Assembly: GCF_013201075.1 (NCBI RefSeq)
Contig: NZ_CP053708.1
Span: 3,167,501 to 3,231,500 of the forward strand
DNA from: Lichenicola cladoniae
GTDB lineage: Bacteria > Pseudomonadota > Alphaproteobacteria > Acetobacterales > Acetobacteraceae
Length of the DNA stretch: 64,000 nucleotides
Direction: 5' to 3'
Positions 1-8,831 of this stretch are shown one piece after another (the stretch's first letter is position 1; each line of letters opens with the position of its first letter). Under the pieces are notes generated by a model. It ran no database searches. It saw only the letters and a program-made list of their open reading frames with translations, and was not told the DNA's origin. A program made the translations under genes and the position numbers.

Positions 1-476
1 TGGCCGAGTTCGAGGGCGCGGTGCTGCTGATCAGCCACGACCCGCATCTGGTCGAGCTGGTCGCGGACCGGCTCTGGCTGGTCGGTGACGGCCGCGTGCA
101 GCCGTTCGACGGGGACATGGCGGAATACCGGGTCTGGCTGTCGGAGCGGGCCCGCGCCGCCGCCCGCGAGGCACCGCGCGAACCGGGCTCGCGCCCCTCG
201 CCCGCCCGCGCCGACGACCGCCGCGACCGGGCCGAGGTGCGCAAGGCGATGGCCCCGGTCCGCAAGCGCGCCCGCGACGCGGAAGCGCTGATGGCCAAGC
301 TGGCTGCCGAGCGGACGGCGCTGGAAGCCAGGCTCGCCGACCCGGCGCTCTACGCCCCCGGCCGCACCGACGAAATCACCCGCGCCAACACCCGGCTGGC
401 CGCGATCGGCCGCGAGCAGGCCAGCGCCGAGGAACAGTGGCTGGAAGCCGAGCAGGAACTCGAGGAGGCCTGCTGA
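1..476 (+). CDS. ABC-F family ATPase, C-terminal part (partial)
   Basis: This is the tail of an ATP-binding cassette protein that begins before the window; codons run in frame from base 3 to the TGA at 474-476 (157 codons seen). The visible part opens with the end of the second nucleotide-binding domain: the H-loop Ser-His-Asp in LLISHDPHLVE is followed by the strand pattern LWLVGDGRVQPFDGDMAEY typical of Uup/YheS-type ABC-F proteins. After it comes an Arg/Ala/Glu-rich helix of about 100 residues, predicted to form the coiled-coil C-terminal extension of this family. ABC-F proteins act on ribosomes in the cytoplasm and have no membrane domain. Walker A and the first domain lie outside the window, so the subfamily cannot be fixed. 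Confidence 0.85.
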   Translation, partial: AEFEGAVLLISHDPHLVELVADRLWLVGDGRVQPFDGDMAEYRVWLSERARAAAREAPREPGSRPSPARADDRRDRAEVRKAMAPVRKRARDAEALMAKLAAERTALEARLADPALYAPGRTDEITRANTRLAAIGREQASAEEQWLEAEQELEEAC

Positions 477-491
477 GCCTCCGACGACCCG

Positions 492-1241
492 TTACCGTCC
501 GCCGGACACCGTCATGATGGTTCCGGTCACGTAGGAAGCGGCCGGCGACATCAGCCAGGCCACCGCCTCGGCGATCTCGGCAGCGGTTCCGGCGCGCTTC
601 ATCGGGATGGTCGGGCCGACGCGGGCCTGGCGCTCCTGGCTGTTCATCTCGGTGTCGATGATGCCGGGCGCGACCGCGTTGACCCGGATGCCCTCGTCGC
701 CCACTTCACGCGCAAGCCCCATGGTAAAGCTGTCGATCGCGCCCTTGCTCGCGGCGTACTGCACCAACTCGCCCGGTGCACCCAGCCGTGCCGCGACCGA
801 CCCCAGGTTCACGATCGAGCCACCCCGGCCACCGTGCCGCGTCGACAAGATCCGCACCGCATCGCGGGCGCACAGGATGGTGCCGATCACGTTGATCGCC
901 ATCGTCCGGGTCAGCACGTCGAGGGTCAGCTCATCCAGCCGCCCGGACGCCCCGGTGATGCCTGCATTGTTGACCAGCCCGGCCAGGGGCCCGAGTTCCG
1001 CCTGCGCTAGCTCGAACAGCCTGCGGACATCGTCCTCGTTCGAGACATCGGCCGCGATGGCGGAGGCGCGGCCACCGGACTGCCGGATGCCGGCGACGAC
1101 CGCATCGGCGTCGGCCGACCGGGCGGCGTAATTGACCGCAACGGCATAGCCGTCGGCCGCAAGCTTGCGACAGATGGCGGCACCAATGCCGCGGCTGCCG
1201 CCGGTCACGATGACCAGTCCCCGTGCTGACACGTCATTCAT
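492..1241 (-). CDS. SDR family NAD(P)-dependent oxidoreductase
   Basis: A classical short-chain dehydrogenase/reductase of 249 residues. The nucleotide-binding glycine motif TGGSRGIG is at residues 13-20, NNAG near residue 92, and the catalytic Ser148, Tyr162 (YAASK) and Lys166 are all present, so it should be active. The sequence resembles sugar or 3-oxoacyl dehydrogenases of this fold; the substrate cannot be told. I start it at the ATG at 1241 because AAGGAA lies about seven bases upstream; an ATG six codons earlier (1259) has no such site. It converges on the ABC-F gene. A decayed second copy of this gene, including its upstream DNA, lies at 4970-5467. Confidence 0.88.
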   Translation of the reverse strand: MNDVSARGLVIVTGGSRGIGAAICRKLAADGYAVAVNYAARSADADAVVAGIRQSGGRASAIAADVSNEDDVRRLFELAQAELGPLAGLVNNAGITGASGRLDELTLDVLTRTMAINVIGTILCARDAVRILSTRHGGRGGSIVNLGSVAARLGAPGELVQYAASKGAIDSFTMGLAREVGDEGIRVNAVAPGIIDTEMNSQERQARVGPTIPMKRAGTAAEIAEAVAWLMSPAASYVTGTIMTVSGGR

Positions 1242-1405
1242 CGCAGGTTTCCTTCGCATGATCGACCGGCAGCATGCACGCAGTGCGGCTGCGGACGCTA
1301 TGGGCCACCGTGACCCCGACGGTCGGGTGCAAGCACATTATCAGCCGCTTTGTGCCAGATGTTGACCTTGAGCGAGGTTCACAGGCTCCTCGAAAGCGGA
1401 CACGG
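1242..1405. repeat. Upstream flank of SDR gene, duplicated at 5272-5467
   Basis: The non-coding DNA in front of the SDR gene shares clear blocks with the DNA in front of the SDR pseudogene. Shared stretches include GATCGACCGGCAGCA next to the start codon, the ATCAGCCGCTTTGTGCCA / ATCGGCTGCTTTGCGCCA pair, and CGAAAGCGGAC at the far end. The two copies differ by many substitutions and small insertions. This shows that the duplicated unit covered the promoter region as well as the coding part. Confidence 0.6.
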
Positions 1406-1484
1406 GAACGAACACTGCCCGACGATGAACTGGCCGTTTATCGTGCTCGCACCACACATGTCGTGCATTGTCACGGAGCCTGCC

Positions 1485-2104
1485 ATGGCGGCAAGGCGCA
1501 GGGGATTTGTATTGATGGTCGGACCCGGTATCGGATCAGCGCGGTCATCACGCTATCTCCTGCCACCCTTGATGGTCCTCCTGCTCCATATCGCGATGAG
1601 CATGGGCATTAGTTCACTGAGCGTGAACGACAGCTTTGGCGCAACTGCCGTCGGTATGCTTTGGCTATCGCGGGATGGCTGGTCCTGCCGGTTGCGGTTG
1701 TCGTTTACGTCGTAAGGAAGATAGCCTCCAGGCAGTGGCGATCGGCGTTTTCCGGCCTCGCGGCGATCGGTTTTGTTGTAGGCATAAGCCCGCTATTGTC
1801 GATCATCGACCTCGAGATCAGGCTGGCAGGGCGTATGCCGGATTATCTCAAGGCGCTTGCCGAGCTACCGCAAGCCAAGAGTGCCTTTCATGCTTTCGAG
1901 TGGGGAGGATGGGCTGGTGGAACGGATGAATTCTTCATCTACACCTCGAACCCCTCGGCCTTACTGCACGGGAAGCCTGCTCTCGTGGGAAATGTCCTCC
2001 AGTGGAGCAATAGAGCGCAGATGGAAGCTGCATGTGCCGGCCGCGCCCTTAAACTTCGTGCCAGGTTCTTTTACTGCAATCCGTTTGCTGGCCGATCGGA
2101 ATAG
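1485..2104 (+). pseudogene. Putative membrane protein, apparently frameshifted near 1655-1665
   Basis: I do not recognise the family. Reading from the ATG at 1485 gives about 58 residues with one hydrophobic helix (around LLPPLMVLLLHIAM), after which this frame loses hydrophobic character and stops at 1715. The next frame, open from TTG 1661 to the stop at 2104, starts at once with a second helix (IAGWLVLPVAVVVYVV), has a third (GLAAIGFVVGISPLL), then about 85 soluble residues ending in RARFFYCNPF. Joining the two frames near 1660 gives one three-helix protein of roughly 205 residues. This suggests either a real single-base frameshift or a sequence error. No Shine-Dalgarno site is obvious. 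Confidence 0.45.
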
Positions 2105-2419
2105 TTGCTGTACCCTATTCGATCGCTTCGGCACGCATCATACAGATTGGCCCGGCCACGATCGTCTATCGAAGCACCCGTCAGCCAGCGCTCCAGAGTA
2201 GATGAATCGCTACTGGCAAACTGACGACGCGCGCAAGATCGCAGGAACTCAGTATTCTCTCGGCCTCCAGTCCGATGCAATTGTCTGTCCAAATCTCTCC
2301 ATTATCCCGTAATGGACGACACGATACCGGTCTGCGTTTTGCTCGGGCTTATCACGCTACCAGCCCGCTGGTGGGTCGTTCATCGGCTGGTTCAAGCAGT
2401 CGCGCGCGTCGCGCCGACG
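2105..2419. other. Intergenic region, nothing recognised
   Basis: These 315 bases lie between the frameshifted membrane protein and the end of the mannosidase gene. Base composition is less GC-rich than the surrounding genes. Small open frames exist on both strands but none looks like a protein. I saw no strong hairpin that could end the mannosidase transcript. Confidence 0.5.
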
Positions 2420-4783
2420 TTACTCGCCATAGGGCGTGGTCGAGAACGGGCGGTCCTGCCTGCCTGTCGCCCAAGACTTATTCGGCGTCGCCTGCATGAC
2501 GAAGCGCAGCGTGCCGCCCCGCATGATCTCGTCGTGGCGCAGGAAGCTGCGCGACAGCTTCACGCCGTCTAGCGTCACCTGGCCGACATAGGGATGCGCG
2601 TCGGACAGGCCCTCGGCGATCACGGTGAACCGCTTGCCGTTCGGCAGGCGCAGGACCGCGCGGTCCACGAACGGGCGTCCGATGACATACTCGTTCGAGC
2701 CGGGCGCCACCGGATAGAAGCCGAGCGCGGTGAAGATCATCCAGGCCGACATCTGGCCAAGGTCGTCGTTGCCGACCAGCCCGTCTGGCGCCGGGCGATA
2801 CTGGCTCTCGACGATCTGTTTCAGCCGTGCCTGGCCGCGCCATGCCTGGCCGGCATAGGCGTAGAGATAGGCGAGATGGTGGCTCGGCTCGTTGCCGTGC
2901 ACGTACTGGCCGATCAGCCCGGCCATGTCCTCCACCGCGTCGTACTGGTGCGGCACGATCGGGGCGTCGAACATCCCGTCGAGCTTGGCGACCAGGCGAT
3001 CGTCGTCGCCCAGCAACCCGATCAAGCCTCCCACATCCTGGGGCTGATACCAGGAATACTGCCACGAATCGCCCTCGGTGAAGCCGCTTCCGGCGCCGGC
3101 GCGTGTGGGATCGAAGCCGTCGCGGAACCGGCCGTCCGCGAGTTTCGGCCGCACGAAACCGATGGCGGGGTCGAACACGTTGCGCCAGTTACGGGCGCGT
3201 TTGTCGAAGGTATCGGCGATTGCGGCGCGGCCCATGGCGCGGGCGGTGCGGGCGATGGTCCAGTCGTCGAAGGCGTATTCCATCGTCTTGGACACCGCCT
3301 CGTCGTCGTGGTCCACCGGAACGTAGCCGAGCCCCATGTAGTCGCCGAGGTGGCCATAGGGCGCGTACGTGGCGCTGGCGACCATCGCGGCCAGCGCACG
3401 GTCCCGATCGATGCCGGGAATGTTTTTCAGCACCGCGTCGGCGATTTCCGGCACCGCGTGGTAGCCGATCATGCACCAGGTTTCCTGGCCCTGGATCTGC
3501 CAGATCGGCAGGATCCCGAACGGGCTTTCGTCCCGCGAGGCCAGCAGCGAGTCCACCACGTCCACCGTGCGGCGGTAGGGCTGGATCAGCGTCATCAGCG
3601 GCTGCTCGGCGCGATAGGTGTCCCACAGCGAGAAGCTGGATACGAAATCGAAGCCACGCGCCTGATGCACCGCATTGTCCGGGCCGCGGTAGCGCCCGTC
3701 CGTGTCCATCGACAGGCTCGGCGCCAGCAGCGCGTGATAGAGCGAGGTCGCCAGCGTGCGCCGCATTGGTGTGGGTGCCGTGAACTGCACCGACGACAGC
3801 GCCTGTTCCCACGCGGCGCGGGCAGCGGCGCGCACGTGGTCGAAGTCGAAGCCGGGCACCTCCGCATGCAGGTTCGCGAGTGCGCCGGCTTCGCTGACCG
3901 AGGACAACGCCACCTCCACCACCAGCGGGGCGGCGAGCGTGCCGAAATCGACCACGCCGACCAGGCCGCGCCCGGAGATGGCATCGGTGTCGGTGGGATC
4001 GTCGCCGGGGCCCTTGAAGCCGTGATACGGCACCGGCTCGGGCTCGCGGTCGATGAAGGAATGGCCAGTAGGCGTGTGGGAAAAGCGCATGGCGAAATAC
4101 AGCTGCCGGGCGGGCGCCCAGCCGCGGGTTTCGCGGGCTCCGGTGATGGTGCCGTCGGGATGGAGCGTCAGCCGCGACCACAGCACCTTGCCGGGATAGT
4201 TGTAGATGCTCTGCCGCAGGTCGATCAGCAGGTGCGCGGGCTTGCCTTCCGGAAAGCGGTAGCGATGCACGCCGACACGCGCCGTCGCGGTCAGCTCGGC
4301 CCGTATCCCGGAGTCGGAGAGGGTGACGGCATAGTAGCCCGGCTCGGCATGCTCGGTATCGTGGCTGAAGCGCGAGCGGTAGCCGGAGCCGGGCTTGTCC
4401 GGGTCGCCGGGATCGAGCTGCACGGCGCCTTCCAGCGGCATCACCAGCACGTCGCCAAGGTCGGAATGTCCGGCGCCGGAAAAATGGGTGTGGGAGAATC
4501 CCTGGATCGTCGGGTCCTCGTAGCGGTAGCCGGCGGCATGGCTGTAGGAGTGGTGGAAGTCGCCGATCCAGGTGTCCGGGCTGAGCTGGACCATGCCGAA
4601 CGGCACCGTGGCACCGGGGAAGGTGTGACCGTCCGGCCCGGTCCCGATCATCGGATCGACGTCGGCGAAGTTGGATGACGGGGCCGGGGCCGGGGTGGCG
4701 CCGGCCGTGGAAATCTTTGCCAACGCGACGAGGATGCCGACGATGGGCATGCACCGGCCCAAGGTACGAATTGATAAGGTCAC
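2420..4783 (-). CDS. Secreted GH92-family alpha-mannosidase
   Basis: The 787-residue product has the layout of glycoside hydrolase family 92, calcium-dependent exo-alpha-mannosidases (mostly alpha-1,2) that trim mannose-rich glycans. A signal peptide covers about residues 1-29. The N-terminal beta-sandwich starts with DPMIGTGPDGHTFPGATVPFG, and GFSHTHFSGAGH follows. The C-terminal (alpha/alpha)6 domain shows GNEPSHHLAYLYAYAG and GNDDLGQMSAWMIFTALGFYP, hallmark GH92 motifs. Length is normal for the family. It should act in the periplasm or outside the cell on external mannosides. It stands alone, with no transporter or regulator next to it; the neighbours are an SDR pseudogene and a nucleoside hydrolase. 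Confidence 0.95.
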   Translation of the reverse strand: MTLSIRTLGRCMPIVGILVALAKISTAGATPAPAPSSNFADVDPMIGTGPDGHTFPGATVPFGMVQLSPDTWIGDFHHSYSHAAGYRYEDPTIQGFSHTHFSGAGHSDLGDVLVMPLEGAVQLDPGDPDKPGSGYRSRFSHDTEHAEPGYYAVTLSDSGIRAELTATARVGVHRYRFPEGKPAHLLIDLRQSIYNYPGKVLWSRLTLHPDGTITGARETRGWAPARQLYFAMRFSHTPTGHSFIDREPEPVPYHGFKGPGDDPTDTDAISGRGLVGVVDFGTLAAPLVVEVALSSVSEAGALANLHAEVPGFDFDHVRAAARAAWEQALSSVQFTAPTPMRRTLATSLYHALLAPSLSMDTDGRYRGPDNAVHQARGFDFVSSFSLWDTYRAEQPLMTLIQPYRRTVDVVDSLLASRDESPFGILPIWQIQGQETWCMIGYHAVPEIADAVLKNIPGIDRDRALAAMVASATYAPYGHLGDYMGLGYVPVDHDDEAVSKTMEYAFDDWTIARTARAMGRAAIADTFDKRARNWRNVFDPAIGFVRPKLADGRFRDGFDPTRAGAGSGFTEGDSWQYSWYQPQDVGGLIGLLGDDDRLVAKLDGMFDAPIVPHQYDAVEDMAGLIGQYVHGNEPSHHLAYLYAYAGQAWRGQARLKQIVESQYRPAPDGLVGNDDLGQMSAWMIFTALGFYPVAPGSNEYVIGRPFVDRAVLRLPNGKRFTVIAEGLSDAHPYVGQVTLDGVKLSRSFLRHDEIMRGGTLRFVMQATPNKSWATGRQDRPFSTTPYGE

Positions 4784-4969
4784 GACAAGCCTTTCCGGTT
4801 TTCCCGCTCCGACGCACGAACCGGCATGCCGCTACAGCATCTCGGCAAAACGCCGGCCGCCGTGAACCCTGGAAATGCGATTTCCGTGGCCGACCGCCAC
4901 ACACCGGGGCTGTAGTGTCATGGTGCCTGATCGGCACGGCTATGGCGAACGCCGCCAAGATCAGCGCCG

Positions 4970-5271
4970 CAACGGTAGGTCAGCACGTCGAGGATCAGTA
5001 CATCAACCCGCCGGGACGCCCCTCTGAAGTCGGCATTCTTGACCAGCCCGGCCGGGGCCCCGCGTTCCGTGGGCGTTGCTCGAACAATCCACGGACATCG
5101 TCCTCGTTCGGGACGTCAGCTGTGTTCGCACAACACACGCACGGCCACCGGGCTCCCGGCGACGACCGCATCGGCATCACCGTCGTCCGCGAGGTTGCGA
5201 CAAACAGCCGCGCCGATGCCACGGCGGCTGCCGGTCACGAAGACCAGTTCCAGTGCGGACAGGTCATTCAT
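4970..5271 (-). pseudogene. Decayed copy of the 492-1241 SDR gene
   Basis: The start at 5271 reads MNDLSALELVFVTGSRRGIG, close to the N-terminus of the intact SDR (MNDVSARGLVIVTGGSRGIG), then CRNLADDGDADAVVAG where about a dozen residues are deleted. The frame then breaks at a TGA. In a shifted frame the homology resumes with ADVPNEDDVRGLFE (intact copy: ADVSNEDDVRRLFE) and fades near 4970, about half-way along the gene. Everything after that, including the catalytic Tyr-x-x-x-Lys, is missing. It cannot make a working dehydrogenase. Confidence 0.8.
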
Positions 5272-5467
5272 GGCCGGTACCTTTCGCATGATCGACCGGC
5301 AGCACGCACGTGAGGTGGCGGCAGGAGCCATCGTCTACTTCGGGAGCCGCCACCTTCGGTCACAGGACCCGGTTGCGGGGCCAGACATAACCTGCCCGAT
5401 GGCTATCGGCTGCTTTGCGCCAACTCCCGACGTTCACACGCAGCCACGGATCACCCGAAAGCGGACG
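5272..5467. repeat. Upstream flank of the SDR pseudogene (copy of 1242-1405)
   Basis: This stretch continues the duplication beyond the pseudogene start. It keeps the GATCGACCGGCAGCACGCACG block beside the start and ends with CCGAAAGCGGACG, both matched upstream of the intact SDR gene. It contains extra bases relative to the other copy. Beyond about 5467 the similarity is lost. Confidence 0.55.
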
Positions 5468-5732
5468 TCAAATGGTGTAGAGCTTTAAAGCGGATCAACC
5501 CCGGTGTCGACTGATCGGCGAAAAGGCTTACCTGGTTTTATCATCACCCAGGCAGGGCTGGAATAACGCGACAGTCCGGGGCTGCATGTGCTGGTACACC
5601 GCTCAGGCTCCTACAAGCAGCAACAACTCAAAGGCTCCGCGCGACGCTCCGCTTGGCGCGCGTCGTGCAAGGCAGCCCGCGCACGGCACTCACGTTGGCC
5701 GTCGTGGCAATGGAAGAACTGGAACCCGCACA

Positions 5733-6785
5733 ATGAGCATCAATCGCCGACTGCTGCTGGGTGGTCTGATCGCAAGTGGAACGATGGCGATGACACCCCG
5801 CACACTGCATGCTGCAGAGCCGGGTGTGTCGGACACCCCGCTGCCCCGGCTGTTGAACAACCATCGCGTGATCATCGATACCGATCCTGGAAACGACGAT
5901 GCAATCGCTATTTTGATGGCACTGGATGCACCCAATCTGCAGGTCGAGGCGATTACGATCGCACCTGGCAACATCCGCTACGATAAAGAGGTCAGAAACG
6001 CACTCTACGTCGTTGAACTTGCAGGATATGCCGGGAAGGTCGCCGTACATCCTGGGATGACCCATCCGATCCTCGATCGGCCTTATTCGACGTCCACCTT
6101 CATACATGGGACGGACGGGCTGGGTAAAGCGGCGGTACCAACGGTGCGTCAGCAGCCCGATCCCGAGCACGCGGTTGACGCCATCCGTCGTATCGTAAGG
6201 CGATATCCCGGCGAGGTGGTGATCCTGGCACTTGGCGGACTGACGAATGTCGCCATGGCACTTCTGCGCGACCCCGCGATCGCGTCGATGATCAAGGGCA
6301 TCCAGTTCGTGGGTAGTGCCGGCAACGCCGTACCGAGCTTCAACTCCATGGTTGATCCAGAGGCGGCCGACATCGTCCTGAGGTCTGGAGCGCCAGTGAC
6401 TATGGGGCTGGGGCGGCAGTACGACTCTCTTCTCACTCGGGCCGACTTCGATCATGTCGCGTCGTTTGACACGCCACGCAGCCGCTTTTTCATGCAGAGC
6501 AACGAGCTGCGACTCACGTTTGAAATGTCAGCCCGTAACGCGCCCGGATCGGTGAACGCCGACCCACTCGCCACGGCCATGGTCATAGACCCTGGGATTG
6601 GGATCAAGTTCAAAGCAATCCATGCGCGGGTCGAGCTAGAAGGAGAACTCACGCGCGGTGATATCCTTTATGGGGAAAACCGATATTCGATGGTTCCAAC
6701 CCTGCCTGCCAACGTCAACTTATGCACTGAAGCCTCGAATGACGATTTCAAGCGGATCCTCTTTGCGACACTTGCGCACAGGTGA
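5733..6785 (+). CDS. Exported nucleoside hydrolase (IunH-like)
   Basis: The 350-residue product belongs to the inosine-uridine preferring nucleoside N-ribohydrolase family, which splits nucleosides into base and ribose. The calcium-binding aspartate cluster appears as DTDPGNDDA near residue 47, the family signature. The N-terminus MSINRRLLLGGLIASG has a hydrophobic core and Ala-x-Ala-like end, a plausible Sec or weak Tat leader (only one pair of arginines), so it probably acts in the periplasm. I start at ATG 5733 because it gives this leader; the frame is open further upstream to 5586 but that part looks non-coding. It may scavenge external nucleosides. Confidence 0.9.
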   Translation: MSINRRLLLGGLIASGTMAMTPRTLHAAEPGVSDTPLPRLLNNHRVIIDTDPGNDDAIAILMALDAPNLQVEAITIAPGNIRYDKEVRNALYVVELAGYAGKVAVHPGMTHPILDRPYSTSTFIHGTDGLGKAAVPTVRQQPDPEHAVDAIRRIVRRYPGEVVILALGGLTNVAMALLRDPAIASMIKGIQFVGSAGNAVPSFNSMVDPEAADIVLRSGAPVTMGLGRQYDSLLTRADFDHVASFDTPRSRFFMQSNELRLTFEMSARNAPGSVNADPLATAMVIDPGIGIKFKAIHARVELEGELTRGDILYGENRYSMVPTLPANVNLCTEASNDDFKRILFATLAHR

Positions 6786-6964
6786 AGCACTTTTCCGCCA
6801 TCGAGCCCGTTGGTTGAGCAGACTATCGGCCGGATGCAATTGAAACCTGTTGTTCGGCCTCCTGTTCAAGGTGGCAGACAGAGGCTAGCGGTGAGTGGAA
6901 GTGTCAGCCTTGTGCCGCCGTGCTCCATACCCGACAGTCCGGTTCCGGCCAGTTCTCTCTGAAG

Positions 6965-7357
6965 CTATGCAGCATTTTCGGTTGAGCGAAAATAGAGGCC
7001 ATCCGGGTCCAGAAGCCTTGAATCCTTCTGGGCCCACGGACGCTGGGTTAGCTCCGTCTGGATAGGATAAGCTAAAGCCCGAAGGGTCTTCTGCAGCCCG
7101 TTCAGGTCATGCACGGGAATCACGAACTCAACCCCTACCCCGTAACCTTCTCCTTTCGGCGCCTCGCAAGCGAGGTGATTTTCGTCTAGGTGGGAACGAT
7201 CCGTCAGAGTGATTAGAACTCGCCTTTTGGCGAGAAATAGGTGTCCTGCTGCGGATCGAGCATCGACAACACCGAAGCTCAGGACGTCGCAGTAGAAGGC
7301 CCGGCTCGCTTCTAGATCGTGTGGGAAGATCTCAAGTCTGAGGCGATCCCCTTCCAT
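6965..7357 (-). CDS. VOC (glyoxalase/bleomycin-resistance fold) family protein
   Basis: A 130-residue single-domain protein with the vicinal-oxygen-chelate pattern: RLEIFPHDLEASRAFYCDVLSFGV at the start, an acidic middle, then VEFVIPVHDLNGLQKTL and the terminal DPDGLYFRS. The repeated beta-alpha-beta-beta-beta modules fit enzymes such as dioxygenases, glyoxalase I or drug-binding proteins. The final metal-ligand glutamate position is not certain, so the substrate and even catalysis are unknown. It lies between the nucleoside hydrolase and a structured intergenic region and shows no operon partner. Confidence 0.75.
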   Translation of the reverse strand: MEGDRLRLEIFPHDLEASRAFYCDVLSFGVVDARSAAGHLFLAKRRVLITLTDRSHLDENHLACEAPKGEGYGVGVEFVIPVHDLNGLQKTLRALAYPIQTELTQRPWAQKDSRLLDPDGLYFRSTENAA

Positions 7358-7384
7358 TCGGCCGCTTCATATCTGGGAAACTGG

Positions 7385-7518
7385 ATGTCCGCTATTACCA
7401 TGAGGCTATCTCAAAGCAGATGGTCTGCTTTCGGCCACCTTTTGCCGTTTGACGGTGGCAGTTGCGCGCCAGCAGCAGACGCTTTCTGGCATCCTGAGAT
7501 AGCCAGAGAGCGGACATT
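7385..7518. repeat. Nested inverted-repeat block (MITE-like or structured RNA)
   Basis: The outer arms ATGTCCGCT (7385-7393) and AGCGGACAT (7510-7518) are perfect complements. Inside them GGCTATCTCA (7404-7413) pairs with TGAGATAGCC (7496-7505). Within that are two more hairpins: AAAGCAGA-TGG-TCTGCTTT (7413-7431) and GCCACC...GGTGGC (7434-7460). The block lies in a 406-base gap (7358-7763) in which I see no gene. The rest of that gap (7519-7763) is fairly AT-rich and carries no feature I can name. Confidence 0.6.
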
Positions 7519-7763
7519 GCTATGGGCGAACCCGCTTAACAGCGAACGGCGCCCGATCCCTCCAGAAGTGGTCGCTATCATACCCGTAACGTGATGAGAG
7601 CTTTAAGCGAAATGCCTAATGCTCGCATAAGACAAAACGAGACCTCCCTCACAATGATGAAATCGAAGGTTCGGCCTTCGGAATCGATGTTCAAGTTCAT
7701 TAAGGAAGTTCTATAGCAGCGCGGAGGTTAGCTACAGATCACGAGCTTAAACCCGATCGATCG

Positions 7764-8672
7764 CTACTCCCGGAATCTCAAGATCTCGATAAGCAGACGA
7801 AAGGCAGGGGATACGTGCCGCCTCGATGGATAGTAGAGGTGATAACCAGAGAATGGAGGACACCAGTCCTCTAACAGACGCACCAATCGGCCATCCGTGA
7901 TCATCGGCCGAACGGCGTCTTCTAATTGAAAGCTTATGCCACGACCTGCGAGCACTGTGCGTGTAATGAGCGGCGAGCTGTTAATCATCCACTGACCACC
8001 GACCTTACTTCTGATCTCGCGCCCTTCTTTTTCGAACTCCCATGCGTATATGTCCCCACTTTCAAATCGCATATTGATGCAGGCGTGTTGGGCGAGATCC
8101 CTTGGAGACTGGGGTGTCCCACGGCGAGCGAGATAATCCGGAGTTGCGACGGCCGCCATGCGCATGTCAGGGCCAATTCTGATGGCCACCATGTCCCTTG
8201 AGACCTCCTCACCCAGGCGGACACCCGCATCGAAGCGGCCCTCGACAATATCCACGAGACCGCCTTCGACGCTCAGCTCCACCGCAATATCCGGAAAGGA
8301 GGCAGCAAGTTCGTCGAGCGCCGGCCAGAGCAACGTCTCTGCAGCGTGATCGGTCGCCGTGATACGGATCGTGCCTACGGGGCGCTCGCTCCTCTGCCGA
8401 AGCTCTGCAAGTCTCTTGTCAATATTCTCAAGTGCCGGTTGTAGAATCTCGATGAGTTGCTGGCCGACTTCAGTCGGCGACACGCTCCGTGTCGTGCGCG
8501 CGAGCAGGCGCAGGCCGAGTCTGGTTTCGAGACGTCGGATTGCGTGGCTGACGGCCGATTGCGAGAGCCCGATCTTCCGCGCGGTTCCGGTGAAACTCCC
8601 GTGCTCGCACACGGCCAGAAAAAGGGTGAGATCGGCCATGTCTTCCCGACGCACACGAATCTCCCTCGCCAT
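7764..8672 (-). CDS. LysR family transcriptional regulator
   Basis: A 302-residue regulator of normal length. The N-terminal winged helix-turn-helix is plain: DLTLFLAVCEHGSFTGTARK, then LSQSAVSHAIRRLETRLGLRLL, at about residues 14-60. The remainder is the two-lobed effector-binding domain (IRITATDHAAETLLWPAL onward). It is transcribed away from the RidA gene, and a 15-base palindrome of the T-N11-A type lies just in front of its start. By the usual LysR logic it probably controls its own gene and the RidA gene in response to a small ligand. Confidence 0.92.
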   Translation of the reverse strand: MAREIRVRREDMADLTLFLAVCEHGSFTGTARKIGLSQSAVSHAIRRLETRLGLRLLARTTRSVSPTEVGQQLIEILQPALENIDKRLAELRQRSERPVGTIRITATDHAAETLLWPALDELAASFPDIAVELSVEGGLVDIVEGRFDAGVRLGEEVSRDMVAIRIGPDMRMAAVATPDYLARRGTPQSPRDLAQHACINMRFESGDIYAWEFEKEGREIRSKVGGQWMINSSPLITRTVLAGRGISFQLEDAVRPMITDGRLVRLLEDWCPPFSGYHLYYPSRRHVSPAFRLLIEILRFRE

Positions 8673-8689
8673 ATCAATCTGCCTGATAC

Positions 8690-8704
8690 ATGAATCACAT
8701 TCAT
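8690..8704. promoter_or_regulatory. LysR-type operator (ATGAAT-CAC-ATTCAT)
   Basis: A perfect 6-3-6 palindrome lies 17 bases upstream of the LysR gene start and about 128 bases upstream of the RidA start. It contains the T-N11-A core expected of LysR-family binding sites. Its position in a divergent gap fits a shared operator for autoregulation and activation. Confidence 0.65.
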
Positions 8705-8831
8705 TAACCCAACCAATTGAGTGGGTCTAATCATATGGGATGTAGAGGCGGATAACTCTCAAGGCTTAGCGGTAGGTTTAAATCCAGCCCTCCGCTGTAG
8801 CGACATGCAGAACATCCTTGGAGGCCAATAC

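Noticed and set aside
2071-2292. 73-codon minus-strand frame before the mannosidase
   Set aside because: No family resemblance, no ribosome site, and it overlaps the end of the membrane protein frame.
2594-4678. 694-codon plus-strand frame opposite the GH92 gene
   Set aside because: The GH92 motifs on the other strand are unmistakable; this frame has none.
7319-7594. 91-codon plus-strand frame over the inverted-repeat block
   Set aside because: The translation has no protein-like pattern and runs through the structured repeat.
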